Positions 45,840-53,762 are shown, counted from the first letter of the stretch. The stretch: 64,000 bases of DNA from Pacificoceanicola onchidii (GCF_004804335.1 NZ_SRXY01000001.1:310001-374000), one strand, 5' to 3'. Notes: a model not told the origin generated them from the sequence alone. A program made the numbers and translations.

Positions 45840-46309
45840 GGGTCCTCCTCAGTCGATCAAGGCCTTTTGCCATGCCACACGCTCGGGTCAAGCATTTGCT
45901 GTGTCACAGGCCGGAGCGGGACAACAAGACGCGCGCAGAGGGGCCGGGGCTGGGGCCTGTGGCCTCCGGGGTTGTTCCGAACGAAGGAGTCCTCGAAAGA
46001 CCCCACCGAACGCATCATCATGATCCGCCCCCGCGTCATTTATAATTCTGCGCACGCCGGGGACGTGACGGTCTATTGGCGGAATAAGCTGGGTGGGGCG
46101 AATTTTATTCTGAGCACAGGGCTGGAGGCGCCACGGCATACGGTTTCGGATGTGGTAAAGTAGGCTTCTCTAAGTGCTTCATTACTCTAGAAATTCCCAT
46201 GGAACTTCGACACCTTCGAAATCATGGGCAACCAAACGGGCAAACGCCTTTTTTCTTAAGACTATCCTGTTTCATCATCGAAGTTATCGCCCAACAATAT
46301 GCACCACCG
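45840..46309. other. 470-bp stretch without a supported gene
   Basis: The left part is GC-rich and belongs to the backbone; from about 46,160 the sequence becomes visibly AT-richer and joins the RHS patch. One plus-strand frame ends at 46163 (MIRPRVIYNSAHAG...DVVK, about 47 residues from 46020), but it has no ribosome site and I recognise no family. Confidence 0.4.
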
Positions 46310-46741
46310 TCAAGGCCGGAACTGTTCGTAAAAACCGACCCAGCTCCCGACCTCAGGATACTGTCTAACGTATTCAGAGAACTTCTCATCCGACAACGCA
46401 CTGAACCAAATTTGAAAATCATTCATGTAGTCTTCACCACCGCCCATGCGCCACCCCGGATGATCCCTATCCCATTCGGATTTAACTACCCAAGGGGGCT
46501 CAAGCTCTTCCCTTATTCCACTATTTTGGGCTTTCAACCATTCCTGGTATTCATCCTTGATGTCTTGAGGAACAGGGTCGTTCCGAGTTTCAGGATTGCG
46601 GATCTGTTCAGCCAGTTTATCCAGTGGCGACTTCTTTCCATTCACTTCTTCACCTGCGAAGCTGATATGTGCGGTACCCAGTGCCGAGATAACAAAAGTC
46701 ACCGCGACACCGACTCTAAGGTTATTGGATCGGCCCATCAT
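46310..46741 (-). CDS. Small secreted protein, candidate immunity protein
   Basis: Starting at the first ATG of MMGRSNNL (46741) the product is 143 residues with a signal peptide (VAVTFVISALGTAHISFA then GEE). The mature part is acidic and Trp-rich (EWLKAQNSG, PPWVVKSEWDRDHPGWRMGG, FQIWFSALSDEKFSEYVRQY). I recognise no family. It overlaps the end of the RHS-toxin gene by about 20 bp and shares its low GC content. That arrangement is typical of toxin-immunity pairs, where the immunity gene directly follows the toxin. A periplasmic location would differ from most immunity proteins to cytosolic ADP-ribosylating toxins, which leaves the role uncertain. Confidence 0.65.
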   Translation of the reverse strand: MMGRSNNLRVGVAVTFVISALGTAHISFAGEEVNGKKSPLDKLAEQIRNPETRNDPVPQDIKDEYQEWLKAQNSGIREELEPPWVVKSEWDRDHPGWRMGGGEDYMNDFQIWFSALSDEKFSEYVRQYPEVGSWVGFYEQFRP

Positions 46742-47627
46742 AGTGTTCAAATTCCGGACCAGCAGGTACTCTACATGGTTCAATCATAACACCTTTTGGA
46801 ATGTTTCCCTCATACAGAACTTCGCTATCTTTCAAAACATGGGATCGAGCTCCCCTGCTGTAACCTGCAAAATTGGAATGCATCCGCAAATTACCCGAAA
46901 AGAAAAGCTTCTGACCATCTAGCACCGCTACCCAACCTGATGGGCCAACATCCTTCCGCGAAGGAACGGAAGACGTTGCGAAGTGTTCCGCCACAGCACG
47001 GCGTTTCGAGAGAGAGATGAATTGCGTTGGCCGTACGCCGAGGGCGTGTTGCTCGGGGCTTACCGAAGCTGTGGGATCATTTGGAACAAAAATGCCTTCC
47101 ATAACCAAGGTGTCAATGTCTTTCTTGGATAGCCCTCGATAGAGTTTGTTAACTTCATTATTTAGCCCTTCAAGGTCTTCTGCAAGTTCCCACGCCTCTA
47201 TTAGTTTTCCCACTGCTCCGAGGAACTTGGTTGCCTTTTTGGAAAGGTCTCGCGTCCTCCGATCCCTTTTCTTCTCTGCGTCCTCTTTATCCTCGTCTTG
47301 AGCAGGATCAGCTGCTGACTCAGATTCATTCCCCTCCGGATCTCTCAAATTCACCGGATCATTCGCCGAATAGGAATACCTGTTCGTCCCAACCCCAGCC
47401 TTGGTCACCTCAAACCAGTCCGGTTGGATGAACACGGCCAGCTCCGGGTCGTAGTAGCGGGCGTTGAGGAATTGCAGGCCCGCGCCCGCGTCATAGCGCT
47501 CGCCGATCCAGCCTTTGGTCTCAACAAGCGGGGCGAGGCATGGCGGCTTTTCGTCAAACGGGCAATCGCTAGGCGCTTTCGGACAAAACCCCTCTGCGGA
47601 CCACGATCCACTTATCCATCGGGCCAA
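46722..47627 (-). CDS. Orphan RHS C-terminus with ADP-ribosyltransferase-like toxin tip
   Basis: This truncated RHS protein (TTG start at 47627; in-frame stop at 47640) has 301 residues. Residues ~38-100 are the RHS-associated core (GWIGERYDAGAGLQFLNARY, then YDPELAVFIQPDW and NDPVNLRDPEGN). A charged linker follows, and from ~160 a toxin-like domain. It shows an R-S-E pattern of ADP-ribosyltransferases: LYRG with Arg164, TQFISLSK with Ser205/Ser207, AEHFA, and KDSEVLYEGNIPKGV with Glu269. The main RHS barrel is missing, so this is a displaced C-terminal module rather than a complete effector. A small secreted protein overlaps its end. Confidence 0.75.
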   Translation of the reverse strand: MARWISGSWSAEGFCPKAPSDCPFDEKPPCLAPLVETKGWIGERYDAGAGLQFLNARYYDPELAVFIQPDWFEVTKAGVGTNRYSYSANDPVNLRDPEGNESESAADPAQDEDKEDAEKKRDRRTRDLSKKATKFLGAVGKLIEAWELAEDLEGLNNEVNKLYRGLSKKDIDTLVMEGIFVPNDPTASVSPEQHALGVRPTQFISLSKRRAVAEHFATSSVPSRKDVGPSGWVAVLDGQKLFFSGNLRMHSNFAGYSRGARSHVLKDSEVLYEGNIPKGVMIEPCRVPAGPEFEHYDGPIQ

Positions 47628-47697
47628 GGCAGGAGCGCCTCAGGGCCTCAGTTGATCCGTCTGGATCTCATTCTCGGCACGAAAATCGATGCGGGAT

Positions 47698-47771
47698 TGG
47701 AGCGGGCGACGGGAATCGAACCCGTATCTCTTGCTTGGAAGGCAAGGGTCTTACCATTACACAACGCCCGC
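47698..47771 (-). tRNA. tRNA-Gly(TCC)
   Basis: The minus strand reads GCGGGCG at the 5' end and CGCCCGC-T-CCA at the 3' end, a perfect 7-bp acceptor stem with encoded CCA. The anticodon arm is CTTGC-CTTCCAA-GCAAG, giving anticodon TCC. The T arm is ACGGG-TTCGATT-CCCGT. The RHS fragment begins within about 60 bp of the 3' end, consistent with the tRNA marking an insertion hotspot. Confidence 0.97.
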
Positions 47772-48039
47772 ATCTGCGCCTTGGAGTAAGACAGCTCAAA
47801 GGCAAGGTCAAGCGGGTCTCCCGCCTCCCTGCCGATATTTCCGGGCCTCGCACATCACCTCCGGTGCCGCCCACCCGCGCACTTCGAACTCCGCACCCCG
47901 GCACGCAGCGTTTTCCCGCTAAACGCGATCACTGCCATGAATTTCTTGTCGAAACCTGACAGAAGTCGCGCTAGCCTGCATCGCAAGTGCCACTCCAGTC
48001 CTTGTGTTGCGCCAATCCACTCATCGTCCAGTCAGGTCC

Positions 48040-48873
48040 ATGCTCAACTCGGCATATAAAATCGCAGACCACCACCTGTCTTCGGTGACGGCGGCCCTGA
48101 TGGCGGCTGGCGTGCCGGACTTCAGTGGGTTTTACACCACCTCCTCGGCTTTTGTCTGGAGCAGCGGCGTGCGGCATTCCGAGAACGCGGCGCAGTTGAA
48201 GGAAACGATTGAAGCGATCCGGGCCAACTACCGCGCGCAGAAGATCACAAACGTCGAGCGCCAGCTGGACCACGCCTCCTTCGTGACCCCCGATCTGATC
48301 GTGCGCAGCCACCGCTCCAACTGGCACGATGCCGATGGCGTAAAGGCGCGCACCTACTCGACCGTCTCTGTCCTGCGCGCCGAGGCGGGTGAGTGGAAAG
48401 TCTGTGTCTCCCAGTTCTCCGACAGGATGCCGCTCTCCCTCGAAAAGGCCGAAGACCCGGCCACCCCCAACCCCGAACGCGATCAGGCACGCGGCGCGCT
48501 GCAGGGGGTTCTGGACAGTCTCTCCCAGGCATTCCTGACCCGCTGTTTCGAGACTTATAATGACTGCCTGTGCCCCACGCTGGTTGCGCAATCGCCCAGC
48601 ATGTCCTCAATCGTGACAAACATCGAAGGGTCTCGGGATCGGTTTGATAACGCCATGCGTTTTCTGGACAAAGTTGGCGCACACGACATCGTCAGGGTCG
48701 CCAAATCCGCGATCCGCCTGTCGGACGACATGATCATCGGCAACTTTCGCAGCTATATCCTGCGCGGGGACACGCAGCTTTATCCGCCACATCAGGGCGC
48801 CGTAATCCTGATCCGCCTGCACGGCGCATGGAAAATGCTCGCCATTTTGAACGGCATAGATATGAAGCCATGA
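48040..48873 (+). CDS. Uncharacterised protein with two NTF2/SnoaL-like halves
   Basis: From the ATG at 48040 (CAGG upstream) the protein has 277 residues. The two halves have similar layout: a helical start followed by curved-sheet-like strands (ARTYSTVSVLRAEAGEWKVC in the first; GAVILIRLHGAWKMLAILNG in the second), suggesting a tandem NTF2/SnoaL-like fold. There is no signal peptide. Nothing in the sequence fixes a function. The next gene is on the same strand 141 bp away. Confidence 0.7.
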   Translation: MLNSAYKIADHHLSSVTAALMAAGVPDFSGFYTTSSAFVWSSGVRHSENAAQLKETIEAIRANYRAQKITNVERQLDHASFVTPDLIVRSHRSNWHDADGVKARTYSTVSVLRAEAGEWKVCVSQFSDRMPLSLEKAEDPATPNPERDQARGALQGVLDSLSQAFLTRCFETYNDCLCPTLVAQSPSMSSIVTNIEGSRDRFDNAMRFLDKVGAHDIVRVAKSAIRLSDDMIIGNFRSYILRGDTQLYPPHQGAVILIRLHGAWKMLAILNGIDMKP

Positions 48874-49014
48874 TAACACAGGTTGCAAATCACACATGGG
48901 CGGGATCCGCCGGGCGGACTCTGTCCCGGCGTTTTGATCTGCGCAGCCCTTGCAGAGGCGACACGCCGAACCAAACTCTCACTTCAAGCCTGCCAGCCTC
49001 GGAAAGACACCTGA

Positions 49015-49458
49015 ATGCCCGCATACGCCTCGCTCCTGGAACGGTACTCCCTCGTTGTCGTGCGGGGCGAGGAACCCTTTGAACTTCAGGATTTATACAC
49101 ACTGGCGACGGACCGCATGACCGAAGGCCAGATGCCCGACGATCTCAACATGCCTTTGCTGCTTGACCTGCGCCGGGTTGATCTCTTGCGGTTTGGCACC
49201 GCGGATTTCCAGATCCTGATGCGCAAACGCGCGGACATCGGCAAGTCCTTCCCCAACAATCCCTGCGCCTATGTCGGCCGCGATGACGGGGCGTTCGGAA
49301 TGCTGAGAATGATGTCGGCCTATGCCACGATCAACAACGTCCGGGACGAACAACACCAATTGGTGACGGACGACATTGCCGAAGCCGTGAACTGGCTGTA
49401 CCCGCACCTCTCCGCCCCGCCGGGCGAAGAGGCGCAGCTTCTCTCGCTGGTACGCTGA
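49015..49458 (+). CDS. Uncharacterised STAS/SpoIIAA-like protein
   Basis: This 147-residue protein has the alternating strand-helix pattern of SpoIIAA-like folds: SLVVVRGEEPFELQDLYTLA, PLLLDLRRVDLLRFGTADFQ and CAYVGRDDGAFGMLRMMSAY. GGAAAG lies 13 bases before the ATG, a weak site. It has no membrane segments. The order with the NTF2-like gene upstream suggests an operon, but no function can be given. Confidence 0.65.
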   Translation: MPAYASLLERYSLVVVRGEEPFELQDLYTLATDRMTEGQMPDDLNMPLLLDLRRVDLLRFGTADFQILMRKRADIGKSFPNNPCAYVGRDDGAFGMLRMMSAYATINNVRDEQHQLVTDDIAEAVNWLYPHLSAPPGEEAQLLSLVR

Positions 49459-49513
49459 CCGTCGTCGCAAACGCCGGGGCAGTTCCGAGCGCGCCTTTCA
49501 CGGTGCCCGCGCA

Positions 49514-50014
49514 TTACACAGGCAACGGCCCGGTCATGCTCTCCAGAACACCGTCGCGGCGCACAATCTTGTGCCAGATCGCGCCTGCCACATGCGCGAT
49601 CAGAAGCAACGGCAAGGCAGCCAGCATCGCCTCATGCAGGCCCAGCATGGCCCCCATGAAAAGCCCGCCGAGCCAGGGCACCGAGTAGGCCAGCGCGATC
49701 CCCAAACCGGACAGGATGATCCCGAAAACAGACGCATAAAGCCCCATGTGCACCGCTCTGGATGCCCAATGCTCCCACTTTGGCGCTTCCTCGGGCAGCC
49801 GCGTGACCCCGGCAATCGTCCGGGTCCAGAGCAGGCGAAGCAGGAACACGCCGCCAAGCGTCAGCGCAAAAACAACCTCGGTCATAAAGAGCGTCGGATC
49901 AGCCAGTTGCGCCACGCTGTCGAGCCCTTTCAGGTACCCGACACCGATCAGCCCGGCGGACAACCAGTGGATGCCCTTGGTCACAAACCCGTGCGGTTTT
50001 GCTTGTGTTGTCAT
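49514..50014 (-). CDS. Cytochrome b561 family membrane protein
   Basis: The start at 50014 follows GAGGGGGG and gives 166 residues with four hydrophobic helices. Histidines that could bind two b hemes are in GIHWLSAGL, HMGLYASVF, GLHEAML and AHVAGAIWHK, in positions typical of bacterial cytochrome b561 (DUF4405/YceJ-like). It would carry electrons between the membrane quinone pool and periplasmic partners. It is the last gene of the minus-strand PepSY-RR-HK-70aa-b561 set. Confidence 0.9.
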   Translation of the reverse strand: MTTQAKPHGFVTKGIHWLSAGLIGVGYLKGLDSVAQLADPTLFMTEVVFALTLGGVFLLRLLWTRTIAGVTRLPEEAPKWEHWASRAVHMGLYASVFGIILSGLGIALAYSVPWLGGLFMGAMLGLHEAMLAALPLLLIAHVAGAIWHKIVRRDGVLESMTGPLPV

Positions 50015-50042
50015 GGCCTTGCCCCCCTCTTCGCGGTTTCGA

Positions 50043-50255
50043 TCACGCGGCGGTCTGTGCCGCCTCGGCCTCGCCTTCTTCCTTGATCGCCATGCTCGCA
50101 AACGGGGCCGCCAGAAGCGCGATCCCGATGGCGATCACCGCAAAGACCGCGAGCGAAGCCATCACCGCAAAGCCAAGGCCCGCCATCGCGATGGCGGCGG
50201 TAAACAGAACCGCGCCGGTGATGGCAGTGGTGATTTTGTTGATCAGGGTTTTCAT
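50043..50255 (-). CDS. 70-residue two-helix membrane protein
   Basis: The protein has two hydrophobic helices (AVLFTAAIAMAGLGFAVM and AVFAVIAIGIALLAAPF) and a short acidic tail (KEEGEAEAA). TGGAGA precedes the ATG. It sits between the sensor kinase and the b561 genes, and a promoter-like module (50285-50348) lies directly upstream, overlapping the end of the kinase gene. I recognise no family; it may be a subunit or modulator of the cytochrome. Confidence 0.75.
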   Translation of the reverse strand: MKTLINKITTAITGAVLFTAAIAMAGLGFAVMASLAVFAVIAIGIALLAAPFASMAIKEEGEAEAAQTAA

Positions 50256-50284
50256 TGTGGTGTCTCCAGTTTCATCTCTCGTTT

Positions 50285-50348
50285 CGATGAAACAGATATG
50301 GACACCGTGTTTTACGGCCGCCTGACCGCAACCTTACAAATTTGCAAA
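50285..50348 (-). promoter_or_regulatory. Promoter module, copy 2 (before the 70-aa gene)
   Basis: On the plus strand CGATGAAACAGATATGG (50285-50301) is followed after exactly 31 bp by CTTACAAATTTGCAAA (50333-50348). The same pair with the same spacing lies before the PepSY gene at 52765-52828. The near-palindromic second part overlaps the last codons of the sensor kinase gene. Confidence 0.6.
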
Positions 50349-51617
50349 GTTCAGCGTGACTTTCAGCCCGTGTGGCCGGTTTTGCGACAGCTCCAGCGCC
50401 GCGCCATGCCGGTCAGCCACCGCCCGTACAAGCGCCAGCCCAAGGCCAGAGCCGTCGCGCGTGCGCGCCGCATCGAGCCGGACCATGGGTTTGACGATCT
50501 CGGAAAACTGTTCAGGATCAACACCCTGCCCATTGTCTGACACGCCAAATACGGCCCCGTCAGAAAACAGCGTGATCTCGTTCCCGCCATGCACCAGCGC
50601 ATTTTGAATGAGGTTGGCCAAAGCCTGAACCAACATCTGCCGGTCCGCGTGAACATGGCCCGATCCCGCCAGTTCAAGCGCAAGGGTTTTGCCCTCATCC
50701 TCGACAACAGGGCCGAAAATCTCGGCCACGTCCTGCAGCAGGGCGTTGACCGCGACGGGTTCGAACCCATCGGTGCCCTGCGCCGCCTCGATCCGCGCAA
50801 CGCGCATGATGGTGTCAAAGATGCCCGACAGGCGGCTGGCCTCTTCCAGCGCCGCGCCGCGCGCCTCGCCTTCCGGCAGCATTTCAAGCTGTGCGCGCAG
50901 CCGGGCCAAAGGGGTGCGCAGATCATGGGCAATGCTCGCGCTGAGGTGGCGGGTCTGCGTCACCAACCGCTCCAGCTCCGCCGCGGTCACATCCAGTTGC
51001 CGGGCGATGTCGTCCAGATCGTCTCTGGAGCGGGCAAGCCCGGTGCGCGCCGTCAGATCCCCCTGCGCCAGCCTGCCAAGGGTCCGGTCAATCCGGGACA
51101 GCCGCCGTTGCGCCAGGATCCCGGTGATGAACCCCACCGCAAGGGTAAAGACGATCACGATCCCGGCTGTTGTCCACAAGATGCCCGCAAGCAGCGCCTG
51201 TGCCTCTTCGGCATCCTCTAGCGGAACGGCGACCATAACCGCCTCCCCTTCGCTGTCTTGTGTCACCAGCACCCGCCAGACGTCCGAACCGAACAGGTCG
51301 TTTTGCAGATGAACCGTGCCGCCGCCGCGTCCCGCCGCGCGCCGGATCTGGCCCGGAAGCCCGCCCAGATCCTCCCGCGCGCGCAGGATCATGTCCGGCC
51401 CGTCGCCGGTCATATCGTCCAGCTCGGACGCCCCTGCCAGGGCCGACAGCGTGGCGTCCACCCGCCGGTCATTGGCGTCTTTGCCGAGCGTCACGGCCAC
51501 GAAGACCGCCACGGCAAAGCCTATGGCAAAAACCACCGACAGCAGCAGGGACAACCGCAGCGTCGATGACCGCAGGAGCCAGCGCAGCCTGCCCAGAACC
51601 CTAACTGCCAAAGACAT
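50334..51617 (-). CDS. Sensor histidine kinase
   Basis: From the ATG at 51617 (GAGGCGAAGG upstream; overlaps the regulator gene by 17 bp) the product is 427 residues. Two membrane helices (near 22-44 and 143-168) flank a ~95-residue periplasmic sensor loop. Then come HAMP, the H-box SIAHDLRTPLARL with phospho-acceptor His231, N-box LIQNALVHG, DNGQGV and GSGLGLALVRAVADRHG. No metal-binding pattern stands out in the sensor loop. It pairs with the OmpR-type regulator just upstream. Confidence 0.95.
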   Translation of the reverse strand: MSLAVRVLGRLRWLLRSSTLRLSLLLSVVFAIGFAVAVFVAVTLGKDANDRRVDATLSALAGASELDDMTGDGPDMILRAREDLGGLPGQIRRAAGRGGGTVHLQNDLFGSDVWRVLVTQDSEGEAVMVAVPLEDAEEAQALLAGILWTTAGIVIVFTLAVGFITGILAQRRLSRIDRTLGRLAQGDLTARTGLARSRDDLDDIARQLDVTAAELERLVTQTRHLSASIAHDLRTPLARLRAQLEMLPEGEARGAALEEASRLSGIFDTIMRVARIEAAQGTDGFEPVAVNALLQDVAEIFGPVVEDEGKTLALELAGSGHVHADRQMLVQALANLIQNALVHGGNEITLFSDGAVFGVSDNGQGVDPEQFSEIVKPMVRLDAARTRDGSGLGLALVRAVADRHGAALELSQNRPHGLKVTLNFANL

Positions 51618-52281
51618 AGCCTTCGCCTCGACGCGTGCGCAGCAACTGCTCTTCAAACGGTTTGTCGATCTTCGATCTCAGGCGGCTGATATGGGTCTCG
51701 ACCACGCTTGTGGTGGGATCAAAACTCATGTCCCAGACCTGCTCGAGCAGCATTGTGCGCGTGACAAGCCGCCCCGGGCGGCGCATGAAATACTCCAGCA
51801 GCTTGAATTCCTTGGCCTTCAGCTCAATCGCCTGCGACTGGCGCTCGCAATGGCGCGACAGCAGATCCAGCGTCAGATCGGAATAGCGCAGCGTGGTTTG
51901 CTCCGGCTCCGCCTGCGGCCCGTCCCGGCGTCGGCCCAGCGCGCTGACACGCGCGGACAATTCGGCAAAGGCAAACGGTTTGGTCAGGTAGTCATCCCCT
52001 CCGGCCTCAAACCCTTCAACCCGCGCGTCCACCTCGCCCAGGGCGGTCAGGAACAGCGCCGGGGTCGTGTCCCTGGAGGCGCGCAGCGATTTCAGAACCG
52101 CAAGCCCGTCCAGCCCCGGCACCATCCGGTCAAGGATCAACAGGTCGAAATCCTGCCCCATGGCCGCCATCAGCGCGTCCTTGCCATTTTCAAAGTGATC
52201 AATCACATGGCCTTCCTCGCGCAGGCCACCGGCGATCCAGGGGCCAAGCTGTTTGTCGTCTTCCAGAAGCAGAATGCGCAT
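51601..52281 (-). CDS. OmpR-family response regulator
   Basis: The 226 residues have a receiver domain (acidic ED at 7-9, phospho-acceptor Asp51 in LLILDRMVPG, switch Thr79, Lys101 in LTKPF) and a winged-helix output domain ending TRRGEGYVFGS. It is most like the CusR/CopR/IrlR-type branch, which often answers copper or other metals; this is an inference from overall pattern. It probably binds the near-palindromes at 52813-52828 and 50333-50348. Confidence 0.95.
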   Translation of the reverse strand: MRILLLEDDKQLGPWIAGGLREEGHVIDHFENGKDALMAAMGQDFDLLILDRMVPGLDGLAVLKSLRASRDTTPALFLTALGEVDARVEGFEAGGDDYLTKPFAFAELSARVSALGRRRDGPQAEPEQTTLRYSDLTLDLLSRHCERQSQAIELKAKEFKLLEYFMRRPGRLVTRTMLLEQVWDMSFDPTTSVVETHISRLRSKIDKPFEEQLLRTRRGEGYVFGS

Positions 52282-52368
52282 GTCGGTCCTTCGGGTTTGG
52301 CAAACGCCTGTAGGCTGCCGTCACCGGCAACCTACAGGGTACGAGCCCAAGTTCAAACGGGATGTGGC

Positions 52369-52722
52369 TCAGGCGTCTTCGCCTTCGTCCTCGTCGTCAT
52401 CATCATCATGATGGCGCCCCTTGCCGCAGTCTTCATCGTCGGCTTCGACCTTCAGGATCTCGCCGCTGTCCGCCGCGATTTTCAGCTCCATCTCGCTGCC
52501 ATCTTCGGCGGTGACTTCGACCTCGTAGTAGGTGGTGCCGCGGCGCTCCTCCAGTTCCACTTCGGTGACGGACCCCGGCACTTCGGCCAGCGCGATTTCG
52601 ATGATCTGCTCTTCGGTCAACCCGGTCTGCTCAGCGGCGCTTTGGGCCGAAACCATCGTCGCGATGCCGCCCACTGCGATAAGACCGGAAAGGGCGCCGA
52701 TTTTGATCATGTCCATGTTCAT
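52369..52722 (-). CDS. PepSY domain periplasmic protein
   Basis: This 117-residue protein has a signal peptide (LSGLIAVGGIATMVSAQSA), then a PepSY domain (TEEQIIEIALAEVPGSVTEV, then YYEVEVTAEDGSEMELKIAA), and a remarkable tail GRHHDDDDDEDEGEDA that could bind divalent metal ions. PepSY proteins near two-component systems are often part of the sensing circuit. It heads the minus-strand operon with regulator, kinase, 70-aa protein and b561, and has a copy of the promoter module upstream. Confidence 0.9.
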   Translation of the reverse strand: MNMDMIKIGALSGLIAVGGIATMVSAQSAAEQTGLTEEQIIEIALAEVPGSVTEVELEERRGTTYYEVEVTAEDGSEMELKIAADSGEILKVEADDEDCGKGRHHDDDDDEDEGEDA

Positions 52723-52764
52723 TTTAGTTCTCCATTTTGCTCTGTCTGGCGGCTTGCTGCCGTC

Positions 52765-52828
52765 CGATGAAACAGAAATGGGAGGCCCAGTTCACATGGT
52801 CCCGAACTCAAACTTACTTTTTTGTAAG
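52765..52828 (-). promoter_or_regulatory. Promoter module, copy 1 (before the PepSY gene)
   Basis: On the plus strand CGATGAAACAGAAATGG (52765-52781), then 31 bp, then CTTACTTTTTTGTAAG (52813-52828), a perfect 5-bp inverted repeat around six T. Copy 2 at 50285-50348 has the first box with one mismatch, the same 31-bp spacing and CTTACAAATTTGCAAA. The near-palindrome is probably the response-regulator site and the box the core promoter. Confidence 0.65.
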
Positions 52829-52930
52829 CCTGAGATTGGCCTTTGCGGCGCGGTGCACCCGCCCATCGGGACACCGGATCGTGACGTCCTCCGGCTTGTT
52901 ATTGCGGGTAAGACGGGGCAAACAGAAATC

Positions 52931-53263
52931 ATGCGCTCTTTGGGGAAAACAGCTTTGCTCGCCGCGGCTCTTGTCACGCTGCTGTTGGGCGTGTTGAGCA
53001 CGGCCCCATCTGGCGCGCAGGACATGCACAGGACGGCCGCGCACTCGGCCCCCTGCCCTCACCCTGTTTCCAGCCATGACGGCCTGACGGGCCACGGCGA
53101 CGCGGGACTCTGCCAGCTTTGCCTAAGCTGCTCCGTGTTCAGACATGCCCAGCAGACCGCTGATCTCCAAGCGGGTTTTGCCCGTCTCGATGTCCCGATC
53201 CCCAACGCCTTGCCGGTCCATGACCATGTAACAGGCTTCGATCCGCCACCGCCCCGGCTGTGA
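52931..53263 (+). CDS. Small secreted Cys/His-rich protein (DUF2946-like)
   Basis: The likely start at 52931 gives 110 residues with a signal peptide (MRSLGKTALLAAALVTLLLG). The mature part has HRTAAHSAPCPHP, SSHDGLTGHGD and LCQLCLSC, a dense set of His and Cys similar to DUF2946-type proteins linked with copper handling. The gene is divergent from the PepSY operon and heads a plus-strand run with two cytochromes and a multicopper oxidase. No strong ribosome site was found, so the start is tentative. Confidence 0.7.
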   Translation: MRSLGKTALLAAALVTLLLGVLSTAPSGAQDMHRTAAHSAPCPHPVSSHDGLTGHGDAGLCQLCLSCSVFRHAQQTADLQAGFARLDVPIPNALPVHDHVTGFDPPPPRL

Positions 53264-53315
53264 GAAGGGCCGCCCTCATCAGGGCAACCGTTCTCAACAC
53301 ATCCGAGGAAAAACC

Positions 53316-53747
53316 ATGATCAAACCTTTTGTGATTGCCGGTGGCCTTGTTGCCGCCGGAATAGCCGTCTGGACGATACAGACCCATAAACCGGACACCC
53401 CCATCGGTACGGGCGCTCAAGTGGGTGACCCGCTGGCCGTTGTCAGGCTGCCGGACGACATGTCACCCGAAGCCCGCATGGGAGAGCGCGCCTTTGGCGC
53501 GGCCTGCGCACAATGCCATGGGGACAATGGCAGCGGGAGAAACGGGATAGGGCCGCCACTGGTTCACAAGATCTATGAACCATCGCATCATGGCGATGAA
53601 TCCTTTCAGAGGGCCGTCGCCTTGGGCGTGCGTGCGCATCATTGGACTTTTGGCGATATGGCGCCAGTTGAGGGGTTTACGCGAGCGGATGTCAAAACGA
53701 TCATCACCTATGTGCGCACACTGCAACGCGCCAATGGCATTGAGTGA
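53316..53747 (+). CDS. Membrane-anchored or secreted cytochrome c
   Basis: The 143 residues begin with a hydrophobic segment (FVIAGGLVAAGIAVWTIQ) that may be a signal anchor. A single heme site CAQCHG lies near residue 67, with GIGPPLVHKIYEPSHHGD following and a possible distal Met in FGDMAPVEGF. This is a class I c-type cytochrome. It lies between the Cys/His-rich protein and the cytochrome c' gene and would act in periplasmic electron transfer. Confidence 0.92.
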   Translation: MIKPFVIAGGLVAAGIAVWTIQTHKPDTPIGTGAQVGDPLAVVRLPDDMSPEARMGERAFGAACAQCHGDNGSGRNGIGPPLVHKIYEPSHHGDESFQRAVALGVRAHHWTFGDMAPVEGFTRADVKTIITYVRTLQRANGIE

Positions 53748-53762
53748 CACGGGAGAGAAACG

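Noticed and set aside
36020..46000. CRISPR arrays or insertion sequences
   Set aside because: I looked for regularly spaced repeats and transposase-like frames across the window and saw none; the only repeats are short dispersed palindromes and the 27- and 29-bp elements.
46020..46163. Possible ~47-residue protein next to the RHS patch
   Set aside because: No ribosome site or recognised motif; noted only as part of the gap description.
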